In this document: one piece after another, positions 16,942-24,685 of the stretch
How positions within the stretch are numbered: position 1 is the first letter of the stretch
Layout: every line of letters starts with the position of its first letter
Assembly: GCF_900102025.1 (NCBI RefSeq)
Contig: NZ_FNAU01000016.1
Location: 1-46,961 of the forward strand
Origin: Actinobaculum suis
GTDB lineage: Bacteria; Actinomycetota; Actinomycetes; Actinomycetales; Actinomycetaceae
Reading direction: 5' to 3'
Length of the DNA stretch: 46,961 nt
Program-made: the position numbers and the translations under genes
Notes under the pieces: generated by a model
Database searches by the model: none
Told to the model about the DNA's origin: nothing
The model's input: only the letters and a program-made list of their open reading frames with translations

Positions 16942-17706
16942 ATGGCAACCCTGGACATCATTGATCTCCACGTTTCAGTGCATACTCCGGAAGGTGATAA
17001 GCCGATTTTGCACGGCACGAATTTGCATATTGGTGACGGAGAAATCCACGCCATTATGGGCCCGAACGGTTCGGGTAAATCGACGCTTGCCTACGCGGTA
17101 GCTGGGCACCCGAAATATGAGATAACGAGCGGGCAAGTGCTCCTGGATGGGGAAGATATTACGGATTCCACCCCGGATGAACGCGCCCGTGTAGGCCTGT
17201 TCCTCGCTATGCAGTACCCGGTGGAAGTGCCGGGAGTTTCGGTTTCAAATTTCTTGCGTACCGCGAAAACTGCGATCGACGGCGAAGCTCCGCGCCTGCG
17301 CGAGTGGGCTAAGAGCTTGCGGCAAGTAACCAACAAACTGCGGGTAGACGAAGATTTCATCAAGCGGGATTTGAACGTCGGCTTTTCGGGTGGGGAAAAG
17401 AAACGGACCGAAGTGCTGCAGATGGAATTGCTCGAACCGAAAATTGCCTTACTTGACGAAACTGATTCTGGTTTGGATGTGGATGCCCTACGGGTGGTTG
17501 CGGAAGGGATCATGGACGTGCATGAACGCACGCAAAACTCGCTCCTGCTGATTACGCACTACAACCGCATCCTCGAATATGTGAAACCGGATTATGTGCA
17601 CGTGTTTGCTAACGGCCAGATCGTGCGCACGGGCGGGCCCGAACTAGCTGCCGAGCTCGAAGCCGAAGGCTATGACAAATACATTGAGGCAGAGAGCGAG
17701 GCCTAG
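16942..17706 (+). CDS. sufC: Fe-S assembly ATPase SufC
   Basis: A 254-aa ABC-type ATPase. Walker A GPNGSGKST is at residues 40-48, the signature is FSGGEKKRTEVLQM, and Walker B is IALLDETDSGLDVDAL, with the SufC-typical DETDSGLD. It powers conformational change in the SufBC2D complex. It starts on the base after the Rieske stop and lies 5 nt before sufS. Confidence 0.97.
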   Translation: MATLDIIDLHVSVHTPEGDKPILHGTNLHIGDGEIHAIMGPNGSGKSTLAYAVAGHPKYEITSGQVLLDGEDITDSTPDERARVGLFLAMQYPVEVPGVSVSNFLRTAKTAIDGEAPRLREWAKSLRQVTNKLRVDEDFIKRDLNVGFSGGEKKRTEVLQMELLEPKIALLDETDSGLDVDALRVVAEGIMDVHERTQNSLLLITHYNRILEYVKPDYVHVFANGQIVRTGGPELAAELEAEGYDKYIEAESEA

Positions 17707-17711
17707 GCCCA

Positions 17712-18983
17712 GTGACCGAAAATGACGGAAGGCTCGTACCGCGCGCAGATTTCCCTATCTTGGCGCAGCCAATCCGCGGCGAACATAGGCTGGTCTACCT
17801 GGATTCGGGAGCTACCGCGCAACAACCACGCGCGGTTTCTGCCGGTATTTCCGATTTCGTCAACCACCGCAATGGGGGCGTGAAACGTGGCAGCCACCAA
17901 TTGGCAGAAGAATCCACCGTGGCCTATGAAGAAGCCCGGCAGGTACTTGCCGATTTCGTGGGGGCCGGGCCGGAAGAAATCGTGTGGACGCACGGCTCTA
18001 CGGAATCTTTGAACCTGTTGGCCTATGCGTTTTCGAATGCTGCGCAGGGGCGCGGCGGGCCGGCTGCACGGCGGTTCGCGCTCGGGCCGGGAGATTCCGT
18101 TGTTGCTACGGTGGCTGAACATCACGCGAATTTGGTGCCCTGGCAGGAGCTGTGTGCACGCACGGGCGCCGAGTTTCGGTGGCTGGGCGTTACCGAAACT
18201 GGGCGTATTGACCTGGATACTTTGAAGCGCATTGATAAGACCACGAGAGTGGTGGCGATAACCCATGTTTCGAATGTGACCGGGGCGGTCACGCCGGTCG
18301 CGCCGATTGTGGAACACGCGCATCGTCACGGTGCGCTCGTGGTGCTCGATGCGTGCCAGTCGGTGCCGCACATGCCGGTGAATTTCGCGGAGCTAGGCGT
18401 GGATTTCGCGGCTTTTTCCGGGCATAAAATGTATGGCCCTACCGGGGTGGGGGCGCTGTACGGGCGCGCTGAACTCTTGGCGGCCCTGCCCCCATTTTTG
18501 ACCGGTGGTTCCATGGTGGCTGAGGTCCGCATGGAAGGTACGAGCTACGCGGAAAGTCCGGCACGTTTCGAGGCCGGCACCCAGCCGGTGCAACAGATTG
18601 TAGGGCTGGCCTTAGCGGTGAAATATTTGCAGCAAATCGGGATGGACCGAGTGGCTGCCCACGAAGAGCAACTCACCGCATTGCTATTGGCTGGCCTGCG
18701 AGAAATTCCGGGTGTGCGCGTGCTCGGGCCGCTGGACATGCGCGATCGGGCGGGGATTGTAGCCGTAGATGTGGCTGGTGTACACCCGCACGATGTGGGC
18801 CAATTCTTGGATTCGTGGGGGATAGCTGTGCGTACGGGCCATCATTGCGCGCAACCGATCCACCAACACTTCGGCGTGGGCGCCTCGACTCGCGCCAGCC
18901 TGGGGATTTACAACACCGCGGAGGATGTGCACAGCTTCCTGGAATCTTTGGGGCAGGTACGGCGGTACTTCAAAGTGGCGTGA
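17712..18983 (+). CDS. sufS: Cysteine desulfurase SufS
   Basis: A 423-aa PLP-dependent class V aminotransferase (group II desulfurase) that removes sulfur from cysteine. PLP Lys239 lies in AFSGHKMYGPTGVG. The persulfide Cys379 lies in RTGHHCAQP. The N-terminal VYLDSGATAQQP is the family hallmark. It starts at GTG 5 nt after sufC; the ribosome site is weak, so coupling is likely. Sulfur is expected to pass to SufU. Its stop codon TGA lies inside the first unit of a 30-bp repeat. Confidence 0.96.
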   Translation: MTENDGRLVPRADFPILAQPIRGEHRLVYLDSGATAQQPRAVSAGISDFVNHRNGGVKRGSHQLAEESTVAYEEARQVLADFVGAGPEEIVWTHGSTESLNLLAYAFSNAAQGRGGPAARRFALGPGDSVVATVAEHHANLVPWQELCARTGAEFRWLGVTETGRIDLDTLKRIDKTTRVVAITHVSNVTGAVTPVAPIVEHAHRHGALVVLDACQSVPHMPVNFAELGVDFAAFSGHKMYGPTGVGALYGRAELLAALPPFLTGGSMVAEVRMEGTSYAESPARFEAGTQPVQQIVGLALAVKYLQQIGMDRVAAHEEQLTALLLAGLREIPGVRVLGPLDMRDRAGIVAVDVAGVHPHDVGQFLDSWGIAVRTGHHCAQPIHQHFGVGASTRASLGIYNTAEDVHSFLESLGQVRRYFKVA

Positions 18984-19043
18984 GTAAAAGCTAGTTACTG
19001 CAAAGTAGCGTGAGTAAAAGCTAGTTACTGCAAAGTAGCGTGA
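18971..19043 (+). repeat. 30-bp tandem repeat seeded by the sufS 3' end
   Basis: Units of CAAAGTRGCGTGAGTAAAAG plus CTAGTTACTG begin at 18971, 19001 and (partial) 19031. The first 13 bases are the last codons and TGA of sufS, so the gene end has been copied downstream about 2.4 times. Confidence 0.9.
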
Positions 19044-19199
19044 AATGAGGCGGGTAGCGGCAGGTACGCAATCGGCGCCCTGGCCGGGGCACCTACGTAA
19101 ACGCGGGCCGCGGTTACGGTTCCAAAAGCCGGAAAGCTATCGTGCGGGAAGCATGAACGCGTAGCATGATGCGAATAAGCGAGCGAGAGACGGGAAAGT

Positions 19200-19718
19200 A
19201 TGGGAGATCTGGACGAACTGTACCAGCAGATTATTTTGGACGCGGCCCGGGAACGGCACGGCGAGGGTGAGCTAGAAGCGCCGGAGGGTGAGTCTTACCA
19301 AGTGAATACGCTTTGTGGTGACAAAGTGAATATGCAGGTGAAGCTTTCCGACGACGGCGAAACCATCTCCGATTTAGCCTGGCAGGGTGACGGGTGTTCG
19401 ATTTCTCAGGCTTCAATCTCGATTATGAATGACCTCATCGCTGGGCAAAAAGTGGATCGGCTGGCCGAGCTGTATGGACTTTTCCGGAAAATGATGGATG
19501 GCCGCGGCAAAGAACTGCCCGAAGCAGAAGCGGACGAATTGGAAGATGCCACCGCTTTTGTGGGGGTGGCGAAATTCCCCATGCGAATTAAATGCGCGCT
19601 TCTGGGCTGGATGGCAGCCCGCGAGGCTACGGAGGAAGCGCTGGCGGCCCGCGAGGCTACGGAGGAAGCGCTGGCAGCCCGCGCACACCACGCCGAGGCA
19701 CCCGCACAGCAAAACTAA
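19200..19718 (+). CDS. sufU: SufU sulfur-transfer protein
   Basis: A 172-aa IscU-like zinc-dependent sulfurtransferase partner of SufS. Ligand residues are visible in NTLCGDKV, GDGCSIS and MRIKCALLGW. The C-terminus is extended and includes a perfect in-frame 30-bp duplication (19617-19646 and 19647-19676, AREATEEALA twice) followed by AAR. The start ATG has GGGAAAG upstream. A 216-nt gap, with the sufS-end repeat, separates it from sufS; a weak TAGCAT near 19169 might give a secondary promoter. Confidence 0.93.
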   Translation: MGDLDELYQQIILDAARERHGEGELEAPEGESYQVNTLCGDKVNMQVKLSDDGETISDLAWQGDGCSISQASISIMNDLIAGQKVDRLAELYGLFRKMMDGRGKELPEAEADELEDATAFVGVAKFPMRIKCALLGWMAAREATEEALAAREATEEALAARAHHAEAPAQQN

Positions 19719-19752
19719 AATTGGGCACAGAGCGGATTATAGGGAGGCGAAA

Positions 19753-20295
19753 ATGGAGAAAGACGCACACGAAAGCGTAGCGACCATCGAGACAGATAAC
19801 TCGGCGGCGCCGGTCACAACTGCACCCGCACCGGCAGCGCCCGCCGCAGGATCTGTTGCGGAACCGGTGAACACGGAACCTGTGGCAGAACCTGTCGCGG
19901 AATCGGCTCTGGAATCTGCGGTGGCAGAAACCGCGGGAACGGAATCGGCAGGGGACGCGGCGTCGGCCGCCCCGTTGGCCGAGGGGGAGGACGTAGATCC
20001 GGCGGAGGTGCTGGAAGCTCTCAAAGACGTGATCGACCCGGAGCTTTCGATCAATATTGTGGACCTAGGGCTCATATACGGAATTACTACGGAAGGCCGG
20101 CATTTGCATTTGGATATGACTTTGACGTCTCCGGCCTGCCCGCTCGATGAATATATTGCCGCGGAAATTGAGAGTGCGACGGCGGGAATCGTCGATTCAG
20201 TGGATATTAACTGGCAGTGGCTACCGCCGTGGGGGCCGGACCGGATTACCGATGATGGACGCGATCAACTTCGCGCGATCGGGTTCAATCTCTAG
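19753..20295 (+). CDS. sufT: SufT / MIP18 (DUF59) Fe-S maturation factor
   Basis: A 180-aa protein. The C-terminal 100 residues are a MIP18/DUF59 domain: LKDVIDPELSINIVDLGLIY, LTSPACPLDEYI with the conserved Cys, and WQWLPPWGPDRITDDGRDQL. The first 75 residues are an Ala/Pro/Glu-rich disordered region (VAEPVNTEPVAEPVAESALE). ATG at 19753 has GGGAGG upstream; a longer overlapping frame has no support. It closes the suf operon and is thought to help cluster maturation on client proteins. Confidence 0.93.
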   Translation: MEKDAHESVATIETDNSAAPVTTAPAPAAPAAGSVAEPVNTEPVAEPVAESALESAVAETAGTESAGDAASAAPLAEGEDVDPAEVLEALKDVIDPELSINIVDLGLIYGITTEGRHLHLDMTLTSPACPLDEYIAAEIESATAGIVDSVDINWQWLPPWGPDRITDDGRDQLRAIGFNL

Positions 20296-20328
20296 ACTAG
20301 TAACCGAAAAAAACTAGTAACCGAAAAA
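20296..20328 (+). repeat. 17-bp duplication after sufT
   Basis: ACTAGTAACCGAAAAA is repeated with period 17, starting one base after the sufT TAG. Each copy carries TAG and TAA. The region before the next gene is otherwise short and A-rich. Confidence 0.75.
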
Positions 20329-20391
20329 TACGAAAACTCGATCTTTGTTTTCGCAGGACAACACGCCGTTGCGCGCAAGGAGACGGAACAC

Positions 20392-21375
20392 ATGGCAGAT
20401 ACCGCAAATAACGCAAGCTCGGAACACTCGCATTTGGTGGGCGAGGCGGAACAAGCTGACTATGCGCGGGGAACCGTGGCTCTTATTACTCAGGCGAAGG
20501 GTGCCTCCGGTGACGTAGACGTGGAATTGGCACCAATTCGGGAAGCTTTGCGCGGTTACGGCGTAGACGCAGACATTGTGGAATGGACTTCGGGGAAGTC
20601 TTTGCGCGGCTATAAAGCGGCAATTATTCGCAGTCCGTGGGACTATCCGGACCGGTACACCGAGTTTATGGCCTGGCTCCAAAAAGCTCGGCAAGAAACC
20701 AATGTGCTGAACCATCCCGATCTGATCACCTGGAATTCGGATAAACACTATTTGGAAGTTTTGGCGGATTTAGGGGTCAATATTCCTCCTACTACGTATG
20801 CGCGGACGTTGGAAGAAACCCAGGAAGCGGCGGCCAAAGTAAAGGGGCGGCTGATTATTAAGCCGGCGGTTTCGGCTTCTTCGCGCAATACCGGCCTGTT
20901 TGAAAACTATGGGGCAGAGGCGCAGGCCCTGGCAGAAAAGATTCTCTCCGCGGGCAATACGGTAATCGTCCAAGAGGCAATTGACACCGTGCAAGATGGG
21001 GCAGAACGCGGAATTTTCTTCTTTAACGGCGAGTATTCGCATACCACGCGCAAAGCTCCGGTGCTCGAACTTGGGGGCGGGCTCTACCGCGGCACCTATA
21101 CGGAACGGATTACGATTGTGGAACCGAGCGCGGCAGAACTAGAGTTGGCACGCGCTACGATCCGCGCTATTGGTATGGTTTCCCGGCAAGAAAACTGGGC
21201 GCCTACCGCGGGCCTACCGCTTTATATTCGCGTGGATGTGGCCACGCCATCTTCGGGCAAGCCGCAACTTATCGAAGCAGAAGCTTTTGAACCCGAACTA
21301 TATTTGCGGCTCGTAGAGGGCGGATTCGACCGCTTTGCGAAAGCCGTAGCCGAACGCATTGAGTTCTTAGACTGA
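20392..21375 (+). CDS. ATP-grasp family ligase, substrate unknown
   Basis: A 327-aa cytoplasmic ATP-grasp enzyme. N-terminal pre-grasp elements include IIRSPWDYPDRYTEFMAWL and LITWNSDKHYLEVLADLGV. The grasp core has RLIIKPAVSASSRNTGLF (ATP-binding Lys) and VIVQEAIDTVQDGAERGIFF. The C-terminal metal site is RVDVATPSSGKPQLIEAEAFEP. These features place it with stand-alone ATP-grasp proteins related to glutathione synthetase/RimK that join a carboxylate to an amine. The substrate cannot be told. AAGGAG lies 8 nt before the ATG. It follows sufT by 96 nt and may share the suf transcript. Confidence 0.85.
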   Translation: MADTANNASSEHSHLVGEAEQADYARGTVALITQAKGASGDVDVELAPIREALRGYGVDADIVEWTSGKSLRGYKAAIIRSPWDYPDRYTEFMAWLQKARQETNVLNHPDLITWNSDKHYLEVLADLGVNIPPTTYARTLEETQEAAAKVKGRLIIKPAVSASSRNTGLFENYGAEAQALAEKILSAGNTVIVQEAIDTVQDGAERGIFFFNGEYSHTTRKAPVLELGGGLYRGTYTERITIVEPSAAELELARATIRAIGMVSRQENWAPTAGLPLYIRVDVATPSSGKPQLIEAEAFEPELYLRLVEGGFDRFAKAVAERIEFLD

Positions 21376-21486
21376 GCTCTTAGACTGAGGTCTTTTTCTG
21401 CCGCGGCTCCCGGGCCCGCGCCTTCTTGCCGGTTAAGTACGCGGGCAGGTCTTTTTCTGCCGCGGGTAGCTGAGGTCTTTTTCTGC
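21361..21486 (+). repeat. 13-bp duplication at the gene end and three TCTTTTTCTGC units
   Basis: GAGTTCTTAGACT (21361-21373) is followed by GAGCTCTTAGACT (21374-21386); the TGA stop spans their junction. Then AGGTCTTTTTCTGCMGCG occurs three times (from about 21388, 21447 and 21473). The T-runs follow G/C-rich stretches and could give multiple weak termination points. Confidence 0.75.
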
Positions 21487-21499
21487 AGCGAGTCCCTGG

Positions 21500-21532
21500 G
21501 GCCGCGCCCAAGTTGGCGTAGGGCGCGTGGCC
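21500..21532. terminator. Possible bulged hairpin between convergent genes
   Basis: GGCCGCGCCC (21500-21509) can pair with GGGCGCGTGGCC (21521-21532) with a 2-nt bulge. It lies 20 nt past the stop of the leftward gene at 21553 and between convergent genes. No clear U-tract is present. Confidence 0.35.
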
Positions 21533-21552
21533 GCGCGTAGTGAAAAGCTGGC

Positions 21553-22131
21553 TTATAAAGCCATGAGTGCTTGGGTGAGAGGCCAGGCACTGAGCACCAC
21601 GGCAAGGCAAGTGAAAATAATGGTTAGGCTCGCGGCCGCAGTATCATGGCGCGAAATCGGCCCGTCCGTGTAGCGCATGCGTTGGGCGAGCGTGCGACCG
21701 GCAAGTATTAGCGCTCCTGCGGCGAACAACCAGCCCAGCAGGGACTGCACGAGAGAAGCCTCCGCCGTCATGCTTACCACCAAGCCCCAAAGTCCAATAC
21801 CGCTTGCCAGGAAGAACGTTGGCCCGCGGGTACCTTCCGAGCCGGGAGGTGCGATTGAATCTTTCCTCCTGGTGTTAGCAGGTCCCGAGCCTGCCGGTGT
21901 GGCACCTGCCGGTGTGGCGCCTTTTGCCGTTGGTACAAAATCGGCACCGTCACCAGGCAAAGTGGGATCCTTAAACCCGAAAACGGCGGCGGACACCGAA
22001 TCGACCCGCCCGCTACGTTCCGGAACCGGCACGGCAGCGCCCGTATCCGCGGTCTCTTTCGGTTCGCGCGGATGCTCGGGCGGGAAATCAGCAGAAGATG
22101 TGTTCACGCCTCCAGTATGCGCTTTTTTCAT
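21553..22131 (-). CDS. Hypothetical membrane protein with three C-terminal helices
   Basis: A 192-aa protein. Residues 1-105 are a polar Pro/Ala/Gly-rich region with a duplicated GATPAG unit. Three hydrophobic helices follow, at about 106-125 (FFLASGIGLWGLVVSM), 129-150 (LLGWLFAAGALILAG) and 167-190 (LTIIFTCLAVVLSAW). The topology suggests a disordered N-terminal cytoplasmic head on a small membrane domain. I do not recognise a family. The start has a poor ribosome site. A frame on the other strand (21677-22135) is a shadow without hydrophobic or conserved features. Confidence 0.65.
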   Translation of the reverse strand: MKKAHTGGVNTSSADFPPEHPREPKETADTGAAVPVPERSGRVDSVSAAVFGFKDPTLPGDGADFVPTAKGATPAGATPAGSGPANTRRKDSIAPPGSEGTRGPTFFLASGIGLWGLVVSMTAEASLVQSLLGWLFAAGALILAGRTLAQRMRYTDGPISRHDTAAASLTIIFTCLAVVLSAWPLTQALMAL

Positions 22132-22141
22132 CTAGGTCGAA

Positions 22142-22201
22142 AGGCCTGGAGCTGCTGGTTTAGGCCTGGATCTACTGGTTTAGGCCTGGAGCTGCTGGTC
22201 T
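22142..22201. repeat. Three tandem 20-bp units
   Basis: AGGCCTGGAGCTGCTGGTTT and close variants occur at 22142-22161, 22162-22181 and 22182-22201. They lie just upstream of the leftward membrane-protein gene and 195 bp upstream of the ABC-F gene. The rest of 22202-22396 is pyrimidine-rich with nothing else recognisable. Confidence 0.85.
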
Positions 22202-22382
22202 TACTTGGCGGTGCCCGCCCTATCGCGTGCTGCCGTTGCTAGTTGCTCTGACTCCTGCTTCCTGGATGCTCGGGTATCCTTCTGCTTCCCCTTGGGTTCG
22301 CAATCGCCGCGCTAGCGCTCGCTTCGGCACATAACTACAAACGTGACACAACCACAAATGTGCGCGAAAGGGCTACGGGACG

Positions 22383-22397
22383 TAGACTAGGGCACCG
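22383..22397 (+). promoter_or_regulatory. -10 box positioned for a leaderless ABC-F mRNA
   Basis: TAGACT (22383-22388) lies 8 nt before the GTG start and there is no Shine-Dalgarno sequence, so transcription would begin at or next to the start codon. No good -35 is visible. Confidence 0.45.
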
Positions 22398-24010
22398 TGA
22401 TTAGTGCCCAGAATCTGACCATACGTATCGGTAGCCGCGAACTGCTCAAAGATGCTTCCTTCCGCGTTGCGAAGGGAATGCGCGTGGGAATGGTTGGCCG
22501 CAATGGGGCCGGCAAAACCACCACGATGCGCTTGCTTGCCGGGGAAGGCACCACCTCTGATGCCGTCGATTACGAAGGGCAGATTACGCGCAGCGGCAGC
22601 GTGGCCTATTTGCCGCAAGAATCTCGCAGTGGCGATCCGCAGCAGCTGGCACGGGACCGGATTTTAGAGGCCCGCGGAATTGATGCCACCATTCGCGCGA
22701 TCCGCAAAGCAGAGCGGCAAATGTCTGAGCTCACGGGCAACCGGCAGCAAAAGGCGATGGAACGGTATGTGCGGCTCGACCAGGAGTTCACGAATGCGGG
22801 CGGGTGGGCCGCGAATGCGCAAGCTTCGCAAATTGCGGCCTCGCTCGGGCTAGATGATCGTATTCTCGCCCAAGAATTAGGAACTCTTTCGGGCGGCCAG
22901 CGGCGGCGCGTGGAGCTAGCCCGAGTGCTCTTTTCCGGGGCAGAAACCTTGCTCCTGGATGAGCCGACGAACCATTTGGATCATGATTCGCTCATCTGGT
23001 TGCGCAACTATTTGAAAACCTATTCGGGTGGGTTCATTGTTATTTCCCACTCGGTTGACTTGCTAGAAGAAACCGTGACGAGCGTGTGGCACCTGGACGC
23101 CAACCGGGCCAGCCTCGACGTCTACAACCTCGGCTGGAATGCTTATCTCAAACAGCTGGAAGTTGATGAGCGGCGGCGCCGCCGGGAACGGGCAAACGCG
23201 GAAAAGAAGGCGAGTGCTTTGCTCGCCCAGGCACAGAAAATGCAGGCGAAAGCCACTAAAGCGGTGGCGGCCCAAAATATGGCTCGCCGCGCCGAGAACC
23301 TGCTGGCCGGTTTGGAAGAAGAACGCCAGGTAGACAAAGTGGCGGCACTGCGTTTCCCCGAGCCTGCCCCCTGCGGGAAAACACCCTTGCGCGCCACAGG
23401 GCTAACCAAGTTTTATGGCTCTTTGGAAGTATTCACAGGTGTGGATTTGGCTATCGACCGGGGCTCAAAAGTCGTGGTGTTGGGTTTGAACGGTGCCGGT
23501 AAAACTACGCTCTTGCGGTTACTGTACGGGGTGGAAGAACCGGATTCGGGAGAGGTCATTGCCGGTCACGGCCTGAAACTGGGCTATTACGCCCAGGAAC
23601 ACGAATTTATTGACACTTCGAAAACCGTTGTGGATAACTTGCGCTACGTGGCACCCGAATATGACGAAACCGGTTTGCGTACCGTGCTCGGTTCGTTCTT
23701 ATTTTCGGGCGACGACGCCGAAAAACCCGCCGGTGTGCTTTCCGGCGGGGAACAAACTCGGCTCTCGCTGGCCATGCTTGTAGTTTCGAAGGCAAATGTT
23801 TTGCTCCTCGATGAACCAACGAATAATCTAGACCCGGCTTCGCGGGAACAGATTTTGGATGCGCTTCGCAAATACGAAGGCGCCGTGGTGCTTGTAACCC
23901 ACGACGATGGTGCGGTACAAGCCCTCAACCCCGAACGCGTCCTGTTGCTCCCAGACGGCGACGAAGACTTGTGGTCTGATGACTATTTGGAACTTGTCTC
24001 GCTGGCCTAG
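22397..24010 (+). CDS. ABC-F ATPase (ribosome-associated type)
   Basis: A 537-aa soluble protein with two ABC cassettes and no membrane domain. The first Walker A is GRNGAGKT (residues 34-41), with signature LSGGQRRRVELARV and Walker B LLLDEPTNHLD. The linker (about 245-310) is basic and helical (DERRRRRERANAEKKASALL), the P-site tRNA-interaction motif of ABC-F factors. The second Walker A is GLNGAGKT, with signature LSGGEQTRLSLAM and Walker B LLLDEPTNNLD. ABC-F proteins act on the ribosomal E site in translation or in antibiotic protection. Rv1473 in M. tuberculosis lies near its suf operon and is a likely relative; a resistance role here is not shown. Confidence 0.93.
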   Translation: MISAQNLTIRIGSRELLKDASFRVAKGMRVGMVGRNGAGKTTTMRLLAGEGTTSDAVDYEGQITRSGSVAYLPQESRSGDPQQLARDRILEARGIDATIRAIRKAERQMSELTGNRQQKAMERYVRLDQEFTNAGGWAANAQASQIAASLGLDDRILAQELGTLSGGQRRRVELARVLFSGAETLLLDEPTNHLDHDSLIWLRNYLKTYSGGFIVISHSVDLLEETVTSVWHLDANRASLDVYNLGWNAYLKQLEVDERRRRRERANAEKKASALLAQAQKMQAKATKAVAAQNMARRAENLLAGLEEERQVDKVAALRFPEPAPCGKTPLRATGLTKFYGSLEVFTGVDLAIDRGSKVVVLGLNGAGKTTLLRLLYGVEEPDSGEVIAGHGLKLGYYAQEHEFIDTSKTVVDNLRYVAPEYDETGLRTVLGSFLFSGDDAEKPAGVLSGGEQTRLSLAMLVVSKANVLLLDEPTNNLDPASREQILDALRKYEGAVVLVTHDDGAVQALNPERVLLLPDGDEDLWSDDYLELVSLA

Positions 24011-24036
24011 GCTACGGGTCGGGATGGCTACGGGTG
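24010..24036 (+). repeat. GGCTACGGGT duplicated after the ABC-F stop
   Basis: GGCTACGGGT occurs at 24010 and again 17 bp later, the first copy beginning on the last base of the TAG stop. Confidence 0.6.
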
Positions 24037-24057
24037 TGCTGGGTTAGCGCCGGTACT

Positions 24058-24087
24058 ATGCGCGTGGCGGTGCGCCGCTACGCGCAT
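24058..24087 (+). terminator. 13-bp UGCG-tetraloop hairpin between convergent ABC-F and TM2 genes
   Basis: ATGCGCGTGGCGG (24058-24070) pairs with CCGCTACGCGCAT (24075-24087) across a TGCG loop. All pairs are Watson-Crick except one G-U in the + strand RNA, and TGCG is a UNCG-class tetraloop in RNA. No T-run follows. It is best read as a terminator or 3'-end stabiliser for the ABC-F mRNA. Confidence 0.6.
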
Positions 24088-24099
24088 GTTAGTGCGCGG

Positions 24100-24651
24100 C
24101 TAGTCGCGTAGCGGTATGCCGCGGACGTCTTCTTGGATCGCTGCCCCGGCGATAATGCAAATGCCTTCGATGAATCCCCACAGGGAGCCCAGCCCGAAAG
24201 TGAATACCGAAACCACGATTTGGGCTACGCCGACGGCGGTGTAACCCAAATAGAACCGGTGCACCCCGAGGCCGCCCAGGAAAATGCCGAGCAGGCCCGC
24301 AATCAAGCGGCTCTTCTGTTGGTAGTAGGGCGCACCATATGGATAGTTATAGGGCGCGCCTTGCGGATATGCCTGGTAGGTGCCGTATGGGTTTTGCCCC
24401 GCGGTGTTCCAGGTGGGACCAGCTTGCCCGTATCCCGGATAGTAATTACCGGCTCCTGGTTGGCGGCTCTGCTGGTTTCCGGTTTGGTAGCCCGCTTTGG
24501 TTTGGGCTTGCCAATCGGAGCCGTAAACGTACTGGTTTTGTGTTCCGCCGCCGGAGGGCTCACTATTCGTGTTTTTGGGTTCCCAGGCGTTGCCGTTTTG
24601 TGACTCCCGCCTGTTTCCGCTTTGTGGGTCCCAAGCATTTCCGCTTGTCAT
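24100..24651 (-). CDS. TM2-domain membrane protein
   Basis: A 183-aa protein starting at ATG 24651 with AAGGAG 9 nt upstream; a longer frame reaching 24846 would overlap carbamate kinase and lacks support. The first 110 residues are Gln/Asn/Gly/Tyr-rich (GNYYPGYGQAGPTWN, YNYPYGAPYYQQ). The C-terminus is a TM2 domain: SRLIAGLLGIFLGGLGVHRF, then YLGYTAVGVAQIVVS and GLGSLWGFIEGICII, two helices joined by a short loop. TM2 proteins with prion-like N-termini are common in Actinobacteria; their function is unclear. Confidence 0.9.
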   Translation of the reverse strand: MTSGNAWDPQSGNRRESQNGNAWEPKNTNSEPSGGGTQNQYVYGSDWQAQTKAGYQTGNQQSRQPGAGNYYPGYGQAGPTWNTAGQNPYGTYQAYPQGAPYNYPYGAPYYQQKSRLIAGLLGIFLGGLGVHRFYLGYTAVGVAQIVVSVFTFGLGSLWGFIEGICIIAGAAIQEDVRGIPLRD

Positions 24652-24685
24652 GGTGCCTGCTCCTTGCAGCCCGCCAATTGGGCTA

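Noticed and set aside
21677-22135. Rightward 152-residue open frame opposite the hypothetical membrane protein
   Set aside because: No hydrophobic pattern or start signal; the leftward frame encodes three clear membrane helices.
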